A DNA stretch of 64,000 nucleotides from Methylobacterium sp. NMS14P (GTDB lineage: Bacteria; Pseudomonadota; Alphaproteobacteria; Rhizobiales; Beijerinckiaceae): NCBI RefSeq assembly GCF_028583545.1, contig NZ_CP087106.1, forward strand, positions 1 through 64,000, written 5' to 3'. The notes below the pieces were generated by a model. The model was not told the DNA's origin, did no database searches, and saw nothing but the letters and a program-made list of their open reading frames with translations. Of this stretch, positions 8,765 through 19,261 are shown piece by piece. The position numbers were made by a program, and so were the translations under genes. Positions within the stretch are counted from its first letter, which is position 1, and each line of letters opens with the position of its first letter.

Positions 8765-9823
8765 ATGCGAGACGATCACGGCGAAGCCACGGACGCACTG
8801 TCCGTCGTCGACCTGCGGAGCGACACCGTCACGCGGCCGACCGAGGCGATGTACGCCCGGATGCGGTCCGCCCCTCTGGGCGACGACGGGCTCGACGCCG
8901 ACCCGACCGCCCGCGCGCTGGAGGAGACCGCCGCCGCGATGCTCGGAAAGGCGGCTGCCCTGTTCGTGCCGAGCTGCACGATGGGCAACCTGCTGGCGAT
9001 CCTGGCCCAGGTTCAGCGCAGCGAGCAGGTCCTGCTCGAGGCCCAGGCCCACATGCTCCACACCGAGCGCGGGGCCGCCACCCTGACCGGGGCGTTCCTG
9101 CACGGGATCGCCGGGACCGACGGCGCCATGGACCTCGACCGGCTGGAGGACGCCCTCCGGCCGGGTGCGAGCCCGCTACGGACGGCCATGATCGCGCTGG
9201 AGACCTCGCACAACGCCGCCGGCGGCACCGTGCTGCCGCCGGACCATATGGCGGCGGTCGCGGAGATCGGTCGCGCGCGCGGCATGAAGGTCCATCTGGA
9301 CGGGGCCCGCCTGTTCAATGCCGCGACCCATCTCGGGGTCGCGCCGGCGGACCTCGCGGCCCATGTCGACACCGTGTCTCTGTGCCTCTCGAAGGGCCTC
9401 AGCGCCCCGGTCGGCGCCGTGCTCGCCGGCGACGAACCGGTGATCGCGGCGGCACGGCGCCTGCGGAAGATGATCGGCGGGACGCAGCGGCAGGTAGGCA
9501 TCGTGGCGGCCGCCGGCCTCGAGGCGATCAACGCCATGGGCGCGCGTCTCGCCGAGGACCACGACCGGGCTCGGCAGCTGAGCGACGGGCTGAACGCCCT
9601 GCCGGGCCTCGCGGCGAACGCGCCGCAGACCAACATCGTGCAGGTCGACCTCTCTCGGACCGGGCGGGACAGCGCGCGCTGGGTGGCCGATCTCGACGCG
9701 GCCGGCATCCGCACGCGCCCGCTCGGCGCGCGGCGGCTGCGGCTCGTCACGCACCGGCACATCGCGCCGGCCGACATCGACCGCGCCGTCTCGGCCTTCC
9801 GCGCCTGCCTCGACGCGGCCTGA
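8765..9823 (+). CDS. ltaE: Low-specificity L-threonine aldolase-type PLP enzyme
   Basis: Fold-type I PLP enzyme (352 aa) that cleaves threonine or related beta-hydroxy amino acids to glycine and an aldehyde. The family opening VDLRSDTVTRPT is present, with D179 in HLDGARLFN contacting PLP and K210 in SLCLSKGLSAP as the Schiff-base lysine. The length is typical. It is probably co-transcribed with the upstream solute-binding protein gene and under the divergent LysR. Stereospecificity cannot be read from the sequence; a role on beta-hydroxyaspartate-like substrates is possible given the GltI-like partner. Confidence 0.88.
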   Translation: MRDDHGEATDALSVVDLRSDTVTRPTEAMYARMRSAPLGDDGLDADPTARALEETAAAMLGKAAALFVPSCTMGNLLAILAQVQRSEQVLLEAQAHMLHTERGAATLTGAFLHGIAGTDGAMDLDRLEDALRPGASPLRTAMIALETSHNAAGGTVLPPDHMAAVAEIGRARGMKVHLDGARLFNAATHLGVAPADLAAHVDTVSLCLSKGLSAPVGAVLAGDEPVIAAARRLRKMIGGTQRQVGIVAAAGLEAINAMGARLAEDHDRARQLSDGLNALPGLAANAPQTNIVQVDLSRTGRDSARWVADLDAAGIRTRPLGARRLRLVTHRHIAPADIDRAVSAFRACLDAA

Positions 9824-9829
9824 GACCGG

Positions 9830-10699
9830 TCAGGCCGCGCCCGCGACGCGGGTCTTCGCGCCGAGCATGCGGGCGAGGAGGACGACGTCGCCGGCATTGT
9901 CCGAGAGCAGGTCGGTGATGTCGCCGACCTCCAGTGCCTTCACGTGGCGGCAGCGCATGCCGTAGCGGCCGGCCGTGCAGGTGCAGCGCAGCTCCGGGCC
10001 GCCCGGCCGCTCCTCCAGGCTGACGTGGTAGCGGTTGCCGGTCGAGCCGCGCATGGCGAAGCGCAGGGCCGCCGGCTCGTCGGGGAAGGCCGCCAGGGCC
10101 CGGCCGCTGATCGCCCCCGGCGCGCGGCGCGGCACGGCGGGTCCGCCGACCGCCCGCGTGACCGGGAGGCCGAGCGCGGCCGCGAGGGCGTGCACGTCCG
10201 CGACCGCCCGCTCGCGCATCGCGGCCAGCGCGATCTCCGCGCAGGCGAAGGCGTCCTCGCCGGCGTCGTGGTGCTCGAAGCGGATGCCGAGGCGCCGCGC
10301 GACCTTGCCGAGCCCGCAGCCCTCCGGCGCCGGGAAGACCCGGCGCGCCACCTGGACCGTGCAGAGATAGGCGAGATCGGGGACCGGCAGGCCCGCCCGC
10401 GTCAGCCCGGCGCGCAGGACGCCGATATCGAAGCTCGCGTTGTGCGCCAGGATCAGCCCGCGCCCGAGATCGCCGAGATAGGGCGCCATGACGGCGGCGA
10501 AGTCGGGCTTGTCGGCGACGTCGGCCGGCAGGATGCCGTGCACCCGGATGTTGCCCGGCGCGAAACGCATCTCGGGCGGCCGGATCAGGTGGCTCTCGCG
10601 GCGCACGACGCGGCCCTGCGCGATCCAGGCGAGACCCACCGCGCAGGCGCTGTCACGCCGCTCGTTGGCCGTCTCGAAGTCGAGGGCCAGGACCGTCAT
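9830..10699 (-). CDS. DEDDh 3'-5' exonuclease with C-terminal SWIM zinc finger
   Basis: Predicted 3'-5' exonuclease of the DnaQ/RNase T superfamily (289 aa). ExoI motif residues D7 and E9 lie in LALDFETAN, ExoII is AHNASFD, and ExoIII is HDAGEDA, matching the HxAxxDA pattern of DEDDh enzymes. After about residue 170 a second module carries CTC...CRH (CxC-x(n)-CxH), a SWIM zinc-finger signature, in a beta-rich segment. Stand-alone DnaQ-like proteins normally lack this, so DNA or protein targeting by the SWIM module is inferred. It converges on the threonine aldolase with only 6 bases between stops and precedes ligA on the same strand side. Confidence 0.85.
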   Translation of the reverse strand: MTVLALDFETANERRDSACAVGLAWIAQGRVVRRESHLIRPPEMRFAPGNIRVHGILPADVADKPDFAAVMAPYLGDLGRGLILAHNASFDIGVLRAGLTRAGLPVPDLAYLCTVQVARRVFPAPEGCGLGKVARRLGIRFEHHDAGEDAFACAEIALAAMRERAVADVHALAAALGLPVTRAVGGPAVPRRAPGAISGRALAAFPDEPAALRFAMRGSTGNRYHVSLEERPGGPELRCTCTAGRYGMRCRHVKALEVGDITDLLSDNAGDVVLLARMLGAKTRVAGAA

Positions 10700-10771
10700 C
10701 GAGGGTCAGCCATGCCGGGTGGAAGTTCTCGGGGTGTTCCCCGAGAGGTCTAGGCCGCCCGGACTCGGGCT

Positions 10772-13213
<2,442 letters not shown>

Positions 13214-13268
13214 CTAACGCATCGGCGGCCGGCGGGGAGCCGGTCGCGGCGCGCCGTCCCCGATTCCC

Positions 13269-14525
13269 TCACCGGCGGGTGCCGAGCAGATCGCCGCGCC
13301 CCGCCATCCGGAAGGCCGCCAAGAACGTCGCGGCGACGAGGGCGGCGACCGCCTGCAGCGGCAGGATCGGGGCCAGCCAGCCCGCGACCGCCGTTCCAGC
13401 GACCGAGCCGAGATTCATGGCCGCCATGTACACCTCGAACTGCGTGGCCGCGCCCGGCCGGCCTCGGCTCGCCGCCAGGAGGGCCGGCATCAGGGAGACG
13501 ATCAGGAGGCCGGGCAGCACGCTGGTGAGCGCCAGGATCGCCGGCGCCGCGGACCCGAGGAGGCCGGCGCCGATCAGGATCCCGGCCAGCACGAAGGTGA
13601 CGGCACTGCCCAGGAGCAGGGCGCGCAGCGGCGACGCCGCGCCCGCGCGGTCCGACCAGAGGCCGACCGCGACCGCACCGGCCGTGCCGCTCACCAGGGT
13701 CAGGACCGCCTGGAGGCGCGACAGGCTCGCGGCGTCCCAGCCCTGCCGCTGGAGAAGGTCGATCGAGAACGGCAGCTCGAACAGGCCGAGCGCCGCGTCG
13801 AGGGCGAAGCACAGGGCGAGCAGCCGCAGGGCGCGCGGACGGCGCAGGGCGACGGCCGTCCGGCGCAGGAAGCGGCGGAACGGGACGCGCCGCGGCGCCG
13901 GTCCGCGGCGCTCGAGCGACCAGATCGGATCGGTCGGCGCCTCGCGGACCAGCAGCATCGGCAGGCTCGCGACGATCGCGAGGGCGAGCAGCCAGCGGGC
14001 GCTCGCGGCGAAACCCCAGCTCGCGAGCGTCCAGCCGAAGAGTGCGGCGCTGAGGCTCGTTCCGGCCACGAAGCCCGCGCGGGTGCAGGCGCTGACCCGG
14101 CCGAGCTCCCGGGCCGGGACGTGGTCCATGATCATCCGGTCGCAGGCGGTGTCGAGGAGCGACGCGAACAGGCTGTGGACGAGGAAGACCAGGCCGAGCG
14201 CGCCGACTGCATCGCCCCCGGCGACGAGGAGGAGCGCCAGCGTCGCCTGGCATCCGACCAGCGCGGCGACCGCGAAGGGCCTGCGCCGCCCCATCCGCGT
14301 GTCCCCGGCGCGGTCCACCCAGGGCCCCCAGAGCACGGGCTGCAACGTCCAGGGCAGGCCCGCCAGGGCGAAGTGCATCCCGACCTCCGTCGCCGGGACG
14401 CCCTGCGCCGCGAGGTGATTGGCGAGCGCGGTCAGCGAGAAGCCCGCGATCAGGCCCTGGTAGAGGTAGGTGGCGAAGAACACGCCGTAGCGGACGGACC
14501 GCCGGCCGAGGCTCGGTCTGCCCAT
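13269..14525 (-). CDS. MFS transporter, AmpG-like
   Basis: Integral membrane transporter of about 418 aa with around 12 hydrophobic segments. The first half contains LPWTLQPVLWGPWVDR followed by MGRRRPF, an MFS loop-2 motif arranged as in AmpG/PAT-type permeases (muropeptide or acetyl-CoA-like substrates). Similarity by eye does not fix the substrate. I start at ATG 14525; a GTG at 14561 in the same frame adds 12 basic residues and is possible. It runs opposite to the phosphopantetheinyl transferase gene with about 165 bases between, which may contain both promoters. Confidence 0.8.
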   Translation of the reverse strand: MGRPSLGRRSVRYGVFFATYLYQGLIAGFSLTALANHLAAQGVPATEVGMHFALAGLPWTLQPVLWGPWVDRAGDTRMGRRRPFAVAALVGCQATLALLLVAGGDAVGALGLVFLVHSLFASLLDTACDRMIMDHVPARELGRVSACTRAGFVAGTSLSAALFGWTLASWGFAASARWLLALAIVASLPMLLVREAPTDPIWSLERRGPAPRRVPFRRFLRRTAVALRRPRALRLLALCFALDAALGLFELPFSIDLLQRQGWDAASLSRLQAVLTLVSGTAGAVAVGLWSDRAGAASPLRALLLGSAVTFVLAGILIGAGLLGSAAPAILALTSVLPGLLIVSLMPALLAASRGRPGAATQFEVYMAAMNLGSVAGTAVAGWLAPILPLQAVAALVAATFLAAFRMAGRGDLLGTRR

Positions 14526-14691
14526 GAGGATGACACGGCGATCGATGCGGGACCGCGTCACCGCGCGCGGCGCTTCTTGCAGGAGACGGGCGGCGATCCG
14601 ATGCTGCTCATTCCCGCCCCATCGGATCGCCGCCCGTGCCGCTTCGCTCCCCTGACGCTAGCGCCCCCGCCCCCGCCCCGCGAGGTGTCGC

Positions 14692-15408
14692 GTGAGCGCG
14701 GCGCAGGTCTGGATCGTCGACCTCGCCCTTTCCCCGGACCAGATCGACCGGTGCGATACCGTCCTCGACGCCGCGGAGCGCGCGCGGGCGGACCGGTTCC
14801 TGCGCCCGGCGGATCGAGCCCGGTTTCGCGCCAGCCACGCCGCGCTGCGGCTGGTCCTCGGCGACGCGCTCGGTCTCGCGCCGGCCGACGTGGAACTCGC
14901 GGCCGGAGCCGGCGGCAAGCCGGAACTCGCGGGTGCGGCGCGCGCCGCCGCGGACTTCAACCTCTCCCATTCCGGCGCGCGCGCGCTGATCGGGCTCGCC
15001 CGCGACGCGGCGATCGGCGTCGATGTCGAGGCCGTGCGGCCGATCGCGGACGCGCTGCGGATCGCGGCGGCGCATTTCGCCGCCGACGAAGTCTCGGCCC
15101 TGGCCGCGGCCCCGCGGAGCGCGGTCGAGCGGCGCTTCTTCGGTCTGTGGACCCGCAAGGAGGCGGTGGTGAAGGCGCTGGGGAGCGGCCTGTCGCTACC
15201 CCTCGACCGCTTCAGCGTCAGCGTTCCCCCCGAACCGCCGCGCCTTCTCCGGGCTTCTGCCGACGAGTCCTGGAACCTGGACGGTCCGTGGAGCCTGACG
15301 GAAGTCGATTGCGGGAGCGACCACGTCGCCACGGTGGCGGTCCGATCCGCGGAGGCGGAGATCACCTGCCACCATCTCTCGGACGACTGGCCCGATCATC
15401 TCGGCTGA
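14692..15408 (+). CDS. 4'-phosphopantetheinyl transferase, Sfp/AcpT type
   Basis: Transfers phosphopantetheine from CoA to carrier proteins. The 238-aa product has the two-lobed Sfp-type layout with the FNLSHSG segment, the metal-binding IGVDVE motif, and FFGLWTRKEAVVKALGSGL, the family W-x-x-K-E-A signature. The length matches Sfp-type rather than the shorter AcpS. The start is GTG 14692. No NRPS, PKS or other carrier-protein gene lies in the window, so its client is unknown. tRNA-Pro follows 85 bases after the stop. Confidence 0.9.
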   Translation: MSAAQVWIVDLALSPDQIDRCDTVLDAAERARADRFLRPADRARFRASHAALRLVLGDALGLAPADVELAAGAGGKPELAGAARAAADFNLSHSGARALIGLARDAAIGVDVEAVRPIADALRIAAAHFAADEVSALAAAPRSAVERRFFGLWTRKEAVVKALGSGLSLPLDRFSVSVPPEPPRLLRASADESWNLDGPWSLTEVDCGSDHVATVAVRSAEAEITCHHLSDDWPDHLG

Positions 15409-15493
15409 AAAGGCGCAACACCGCGCTTGCGGTGGGGGAAAGGCGCGGCTATACACCCGCTCGCCGGCCCTGGCGGACACGCGGGACGGCCTT

Positions 15494-15570
15494 CGGAGTG
15501 TAGCGCAGTCTGGTAGCGCACCACGTTCGGGACGTGGGGGTCGCAGGTTCAAATCCTGCCACTCCGACCA
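15494..15570 (+). tRNA. tRNA-Pro(CGG)
   Basis: A 77-nt cloverleaf: acceptor CGGAGTG pairs with CACTCCG. The anticodon stem is CCACG/CGTGG with loop TTCGGGA, giving anticodon CGG (reads CCG). The T arm contains GGTTCAAATCC. CCA is encoded at 15568-15570. CCG is expected to be a heavily used proline codon in this GC-rich genome. Confidence 0.95.
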
Positions 15571-15798
15571 AAATTCCCGCGATCTCAAGCTCAGTGAGAA
15601 CAGAAAGCCGCCCACGGCGAGACGCATCGCGCTCGCACGCTGGTGAGGCATGGCTGTCCGGACGATTCCGCGCAACGGTGCCCCAGATCCTGCACCCGCG
15701 CGAACGCGCCCATCGGTGAACGTCCGAAGGCGTCGAGGCGCGCCGCAACCGATTCATCCCGATCCGCGGCGGCGCCCCCGGCGATCCTCGCACGCGGC

Positions 15799-16080
15799 TT
15801 ATTTAGAGCCCGGCCTGTCGGGACCACCTGAGCCGCGGTTCTGCGGCGGAACGCCCTCGGCCTCCGCCGTCCTGGGTGCCCCGTCTGGCGGCGTCAGCGG
15901 CGCGATGGGCACGCTCTCCACGAGAAGCGCGATCATCTCGGACCGTGAGTTCAGGAGAATGGCCGGCGGCTCGCCGGTGATCTGCCGCCATCGCCTGATG
16001 AAATCGCCTGCCGGCAATTCGGCGAGGGCGTCCTGATCGGTCGCGGGGTGGTCCGTTCTGGGCACTGCGGACTGGTCCAT
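15799..16080 (-). CDS. Small hypothetical protein
   Basis: A 93-aa product that I do not recognise. The central part (LAELPAGDFIRRWRQITGEP, then LLNSRSEMIALLVESVP) looks like a genuine folded, amphipathic segment. The last 25 residues are Gly/Pro-rich. I chose ATG 16080, which has GAGG just upstream; a TTG three codons earlier is also possible. No membrane segment or signal peptide. It lies between tRNA-Pro and the Mrr-like gene, on the same strand as the latter but separated by a terminator. It could be spurious in this GC-rich context, though residue composition argues otherwise. Confidence 0.5.
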   Translation of the reverse strand: MDQSAVPRTDHPATDQDALAELPAGDFIRRWRQITGEPPAILLNSRSEMIALLVESVPIAPLTPPDGAPRTAEAEGVPPQNRGSGGPDRPGSK

Positions 16081-16383
16081 GCGCCTCAACGGCGCGGATC
16101 ACGATTCGGCCTCAGCGTCTGCCCGGGATGGTGAAGCGAGCGTTGCCCCGATCGCGGAAAAAAAATGTGCCCGCCACGGCGGACCGGGCGGGCAAGGTCA
16201 GGGGCGCTCGATGCGTTGGCGAGCACCGCGACTCTCCCTAACAGCCACAGGCGCGCCGGTAAGCCCGTCGGTGTGACAGATCGGGGCGTGTGAAGGCGAG
16301 TCTCCCACGGTCGCGGCTTTCGGGCATGTCATCGTTCTCGCGGGGCACACCCTCACGTCGCCCGACGGGCATCCTGAGCGCGG
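16081..16383. other. Gene-free spacer with a leftward terminator
   Basis: About 300 bases between the small hypothetical gene and the Mrr-like gene. Apart from the hairpin and A-tract at 16158-16193 I see no coding sequence, RNA gene or repeat in it. Confidence 0.5.
16158..16193 (-). terminator. Rho-independent terminator, leftward
   Basis: On the minus strand a 7-bp GC stem (GCCCGCC / GGCGGGC, 16187-16193 with 16169-16175) is followed within three bases by eight T residues (A8 at 16158-16165 on the plus strand). It lies about 190 bases beyond the Mrr-like stop codon and would end that transcript. Confidence 0.7.
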
Positions 16384-17094
16384 TCAGGCGGCGAGACGGA
16401 GGCCGGTCCCGCGGACGCTGCGAGGCGTGACCGTCGACTTGTCCCGGGGAAGCAGCAGCTCGATCTGCGAGCAGTGCAGCGCCAGGACGTTCTGCTCCTC
16501 CGCCAAGGCGCGCGCCGCGCCGCTGAACCGGCCGTTGGTCATCACGCACGCCGTGGCCGATCCGGCGCGCTCCGCCGCCGCCGCGACGTCCGAGATCGGG
16601 AGGCACGCGATGTCGCGATCCGCCCAGCGCAGGCACACGACGACGCGAGTCCGGGCCCGGAGGAGGACGAAATGCTCCTGATCCTGGTAGTCCAGACGCC
16701 AGCCCGCCGCCTTCAGGCACCGCAGCATCAGCGCCTCGTAGCTCGCTTGCGCGGAGCTGGCGCGGTCGACGAAGGTCCACGACGCGATCTCGGCCGGCAG
16801 GATCGACGCGAACTCCGCCCGGACCAATCGTCGGAAGCTGCCGATCCGCACGACGGTGCGGAGTGGACGCGAGAGATGGGCGCGGTGCAGACGGATCAGT
16901 TCCCGATTCCAGAGCGCCTCGAACGCGGCCGCATCCCGAGCATGGCGTTCCATCCACCGATTCTCGATGATCAGCCGCTCGATCTGCGGCCGGATCGAAC
17001 GGCGACACCGCTCCACGACGCGCGCCTGGAGATGCAGCCAGGCGAGCAGAAACAGGATGGCGGTCACCCAGAGGGCGAGGCTCGTCGCGGACAT
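16384..17094 (-). CDS. Membrane-anchored Mrr-like protein lacking catalytic residues
   Basis: The 236-aa product has one N-terminal transmembrane helix (about 5-21), a basic/helical linker (22-110), and a C-terminal domain (about 118-215) resembling the restriction-endonuclease-like Mrr_cat fold. The fold match rests on ALMLRCLKAAGW, then RVVVCLRW, then VMTNGRFSGAARALAEEQNVLAL. In active Mrr domains the strand corresponding to RVVVCLRW carries QxK; here it is V153-C154-L155, and the upstream catalytic Asp is not recognisable. Nuclease activity is therefore unlikely. Cytoplasmic DNA binding or a structural role at the membrane is inference. It is preceded by an unusually AT-rich stretch (17100-17240) that probably holds its promoter. 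Confidence 0.65.
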   Translation of the reverse strand: MSATSLALWVTAILFLLAWLHLQARVVERCRRSIRPQIERLIIENRWMERHARDAAAFEALWNRELIRLHRAHLSRPLRTVVRIGSFRRLVRAEFASILPAEIASWTFVDRASSAQASYEALMLRCLKAAGWRLDYQDQEHFVLLRARTRVVVCLRWADRDIACLPISDVAAAAERAGSATACVMTNGRFSGAARALAEEQNVLALHCSQIELLLPRDKSTVTPRSVRGTGLRLAA

Positions 17095-17242
17095 GGCGGC
17101 GGAACTTTGCGAAATAAGGCCGATGTCGCGATTAATCTGCCACAGGTATTAAGCGCACATTGCCGACCAGACCCGCCTTCAATCGATCAACCTAAGTCTT
17201 CGAGGATGGTGAATTCTGACTTTATGTGCGCCCGGGTGCCAC

Positions 17243-17995
17243 TCAGGTCCGCATGGCCACGAACATGCTCCGACCCTGCTGGTGGTAGTAGCCGCTCTCC
17301 ATCGAGCCGCGGATGTCGCGCCCGAGCATGTCGTACTGCTCGTAGACCATGTCGAAGCCGCACTCCTTCAGGAGCTGGATCAGGGCCGGCTTGGTGGGCC
17401 AGAAGGAGCGTTTGTTGCTCCAAGAGGTCCATTTGTGCGCTTCGAGCTGGCTGGTGTCGTCGAGATCGTGCTCGTGCATCCAGCGGCCGGGCAGGCCTTC
17501 GTTCTCCGCCGGCGGCGACAGCTGGAACAGGGTCTGGTTCTCGTCGGTCGCGAAATGCGTGTGCAGGATGATCACGTCACGCACGCATTCGGCCATGAGG
17601 CGGATGAAGGCGGCCGGCCTGTCGAGGTGATAGAGCAGCCCGCAGCAGAAGGCGGCATCGAAGGGCCCGTGGGCACCGAGGTTCCACACGTCGTCGTTGA
17701 CGAAGGCGAGGTCCGGGACGCCCGCCCCATCCTTGACCCGCAGGCAGTTCTCGAAATTGGAGCGGCGCACCTCGACACCGGTGGCGCGCATCCCGGCGCG
17801 GGCGAATTCGAGCGTGTACCCGCCCTCGAGGCAGCCCAGATCGACGATCGAGCGGCCGGCCAGCCTGTGCCCGTAGAACAGCCGGAGCGAGCGCAGCGCC
17901 GCCTGAGTCCAAGGGCTGTCGGCGATCAGCCAGCCCGCCTCGGGCAAGGTCTCGGACCCGTCCGCGAGGCGGATGTTGTGTGCCGTGAACGTCAT
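17243..17995 (-). CDS. Class I SAM-dependent methyltransferase
   Basis: A 250-aa methyltransferase. Motif I is IVDLGCLEGGYTLEFAR, followed by an acidic strand end (TGVEVRRSNFENC) and a DAAFCCGLLYHL segment typical of small-molecule or lipid/sugar methyltransferases. The start is ATG 17995, preceded by GGGAGG; the longer version by five codons has no such site. The substrate is unknown. The C-terminal third (HEHDLDDTSQLEAHKWTS) resembles methyltransferases found near glycan or surface-polysaccharide genes, but no such cluster is adjacent. Confidence 0.82.
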   Translation of the reverse strand: MTFTAHNIRLADGSETLPEAGWLIADSPWTQAALRSLRLFYGHRLAGRSIVDLGCLEGGYTLEFARAGMRATGVEVRRSNFENCLRVKDGAGVPDLAFVNDDVWNLGAHGPFDAAFCCGLLYHLDRPAAFIRLMAECVRDVIILHTHFATDENQTLFQLSPPAENEGLPGRWMHEHDLDDTSQLEAHKWTSWSNKRSFWPTKPALIQLLKECGFDMVYEQYDMLGRDIRGSMESGYYHQQGRSMFVAMRT

Positions 17996-18210
17996 GCCGC
18001 CTCCCCACACCGCACACTCCTGCCGAACGGTGCCGCGGCGAGTCTATACGGGCCGCGGTCGATCGGTTCACGCGGTTTGTCGATCCGCCCAAGTCGAACG
18101 GCCGGCCTCCCGGCGGATGGATCAGGCGGTGCGCCCCCCGTCTCGATGAAGTGTGGCCGGGTGAACGTAGCTTGCGACGTAGGTCACGGAAGGGCGTATG
18201 AAGCCGCCCG

Positions 18211-19254
18211 ATGGACCCGCCTTCACACAGCCGAGCCGGTCGGCGACCCGCGGGATGGGTCGGCTTCGCGCGCAGCTTCCTCGTCAGCACCGCCGGCATG
18301 GGCGTCGCGCTCGTCGGCTTCGTGGCCGCGGTCGACCCCTACGGTCTGCGGGCCGCACCCGGGCATCCACCGGGACCGATCATGGACGCCAATCAGCGAC
18401 TCTCTTATCCGCAGATCGCGCGCGGCGGACCGTTCGACGCGGCGGTCTTCGGCACCTCGACCGCGCGGCTGCTCGACCCGCAGGCCCTGGACGCGGCCTT
18501 CGATGTCCGGTTCGCCAATCTGGCGGTGAATGCCGCGACATCCGACGAGCAGGCTCGCCTCGCCGCGCTGTTCCTGGCCCGCCGGCCGGTCCGCGCGGTC
18601 CTGTTCGGCCTCGACGCCCCGTGGTGCGCCGCCGATCCGCCGGCCAGAACCGCCAACGCCTTCCCCGACTGGCTCTACGCGGACCGGGCGCCCGGCGACG
18701 TCCTGCGGCAGGTCAGCCTGCGCTCGGTCACGACGGCCGTCCGTACGGGGCTTGCCGAACTCGGGCTGGTGCAGGCGCGAATTCGCGGCGACGGCTACGC
18801 GGTGTTCACACCGCCGGAGGCGCGCTACGATCTCGATCGCGCCCAGGCCCACATCCGCGCCGGCCGCGTCGATTCGACGTCCGCGGAACCGCCCGATGCG
18901 CCGATGCCGGCCCTCGACCGCCTGGACAATCTCCTCGGCCGCGTGCCCGTCGAGGCCCTGAAGATCGTAGCCTTCATGCCGGTCCACGCGGCGGCGCAGG
19001 GATCACCGGGATCGGCGGCGGCCCGGCGCGAGGAAGCCTGCAAGGCGCGCGCCGCGATGATTGGGAAGCGGCGCGGCGCGGTCGTGGTGGATTTCCGCCG
19101 GTTCTCGCCGCTGACGACCCGGGACGCGAACTACTGGGACGCGCTGCACTACCGCCTGCCCGTGGCGGCCCGCATCGTCTCGGACCTCGCGCGCGCCGTC
19201 GCCACCGGCCGCGACGATCTGGACGGCGTCTACCGGGTGCTCGCGCACCCGTGA
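18211..19254 (+). CDS. Membrane-anchored SGNH-like hypothetical protein
   Basis: A 347-aa product with an N-terminal transmembrane segment (about 20-42). The remaining domain carries FDAAVFGTSTAR, a block-I-like motif in which the Ser sits in GTS, and a C-terminal YWDALHYRLPVA with the D-x-x-H pair expected of the SGNH/AlgX-like fold. This resembles acyl- or acetyl-transfer accessory proteins of polysaccharide pathways, placed outside the inner membrane. Function is inferred from these motifs only. It converges on tgt with 7 bases between stops. Confidence 0.6.
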   Translation: MDPPSHSRAGRRPAGWVGFARSFLVSTAGMGVALVGFVAAVDPYGLRAAPGHPPGPIMDANQRLSYPQIARGGPFDAAVFGTSTARLLDPQALDAAFDVRFANLAVNAATSDEQARLAALFLARRPVRAVLFGLDAPWCAADPPARTANAFPDWLYADRAPGDVLRQVSLRSVTTAVRTGLAELGLVQARIRGDGYAVFTPPEARYDLDRAQAHIRAGRVDSTSAEPPDAPMPALDRLDNLLGRVPVEALKIVAFMPVHAAAQGSPGSAAARREEACKARAAMIGKRRGAVVVDFRRFSPLTTRDANYWDALHYRLPVAARIVSDLARAVATGRDDLDGVYRVLAHP

Positions 19255-19261
19255 CGCCCGG

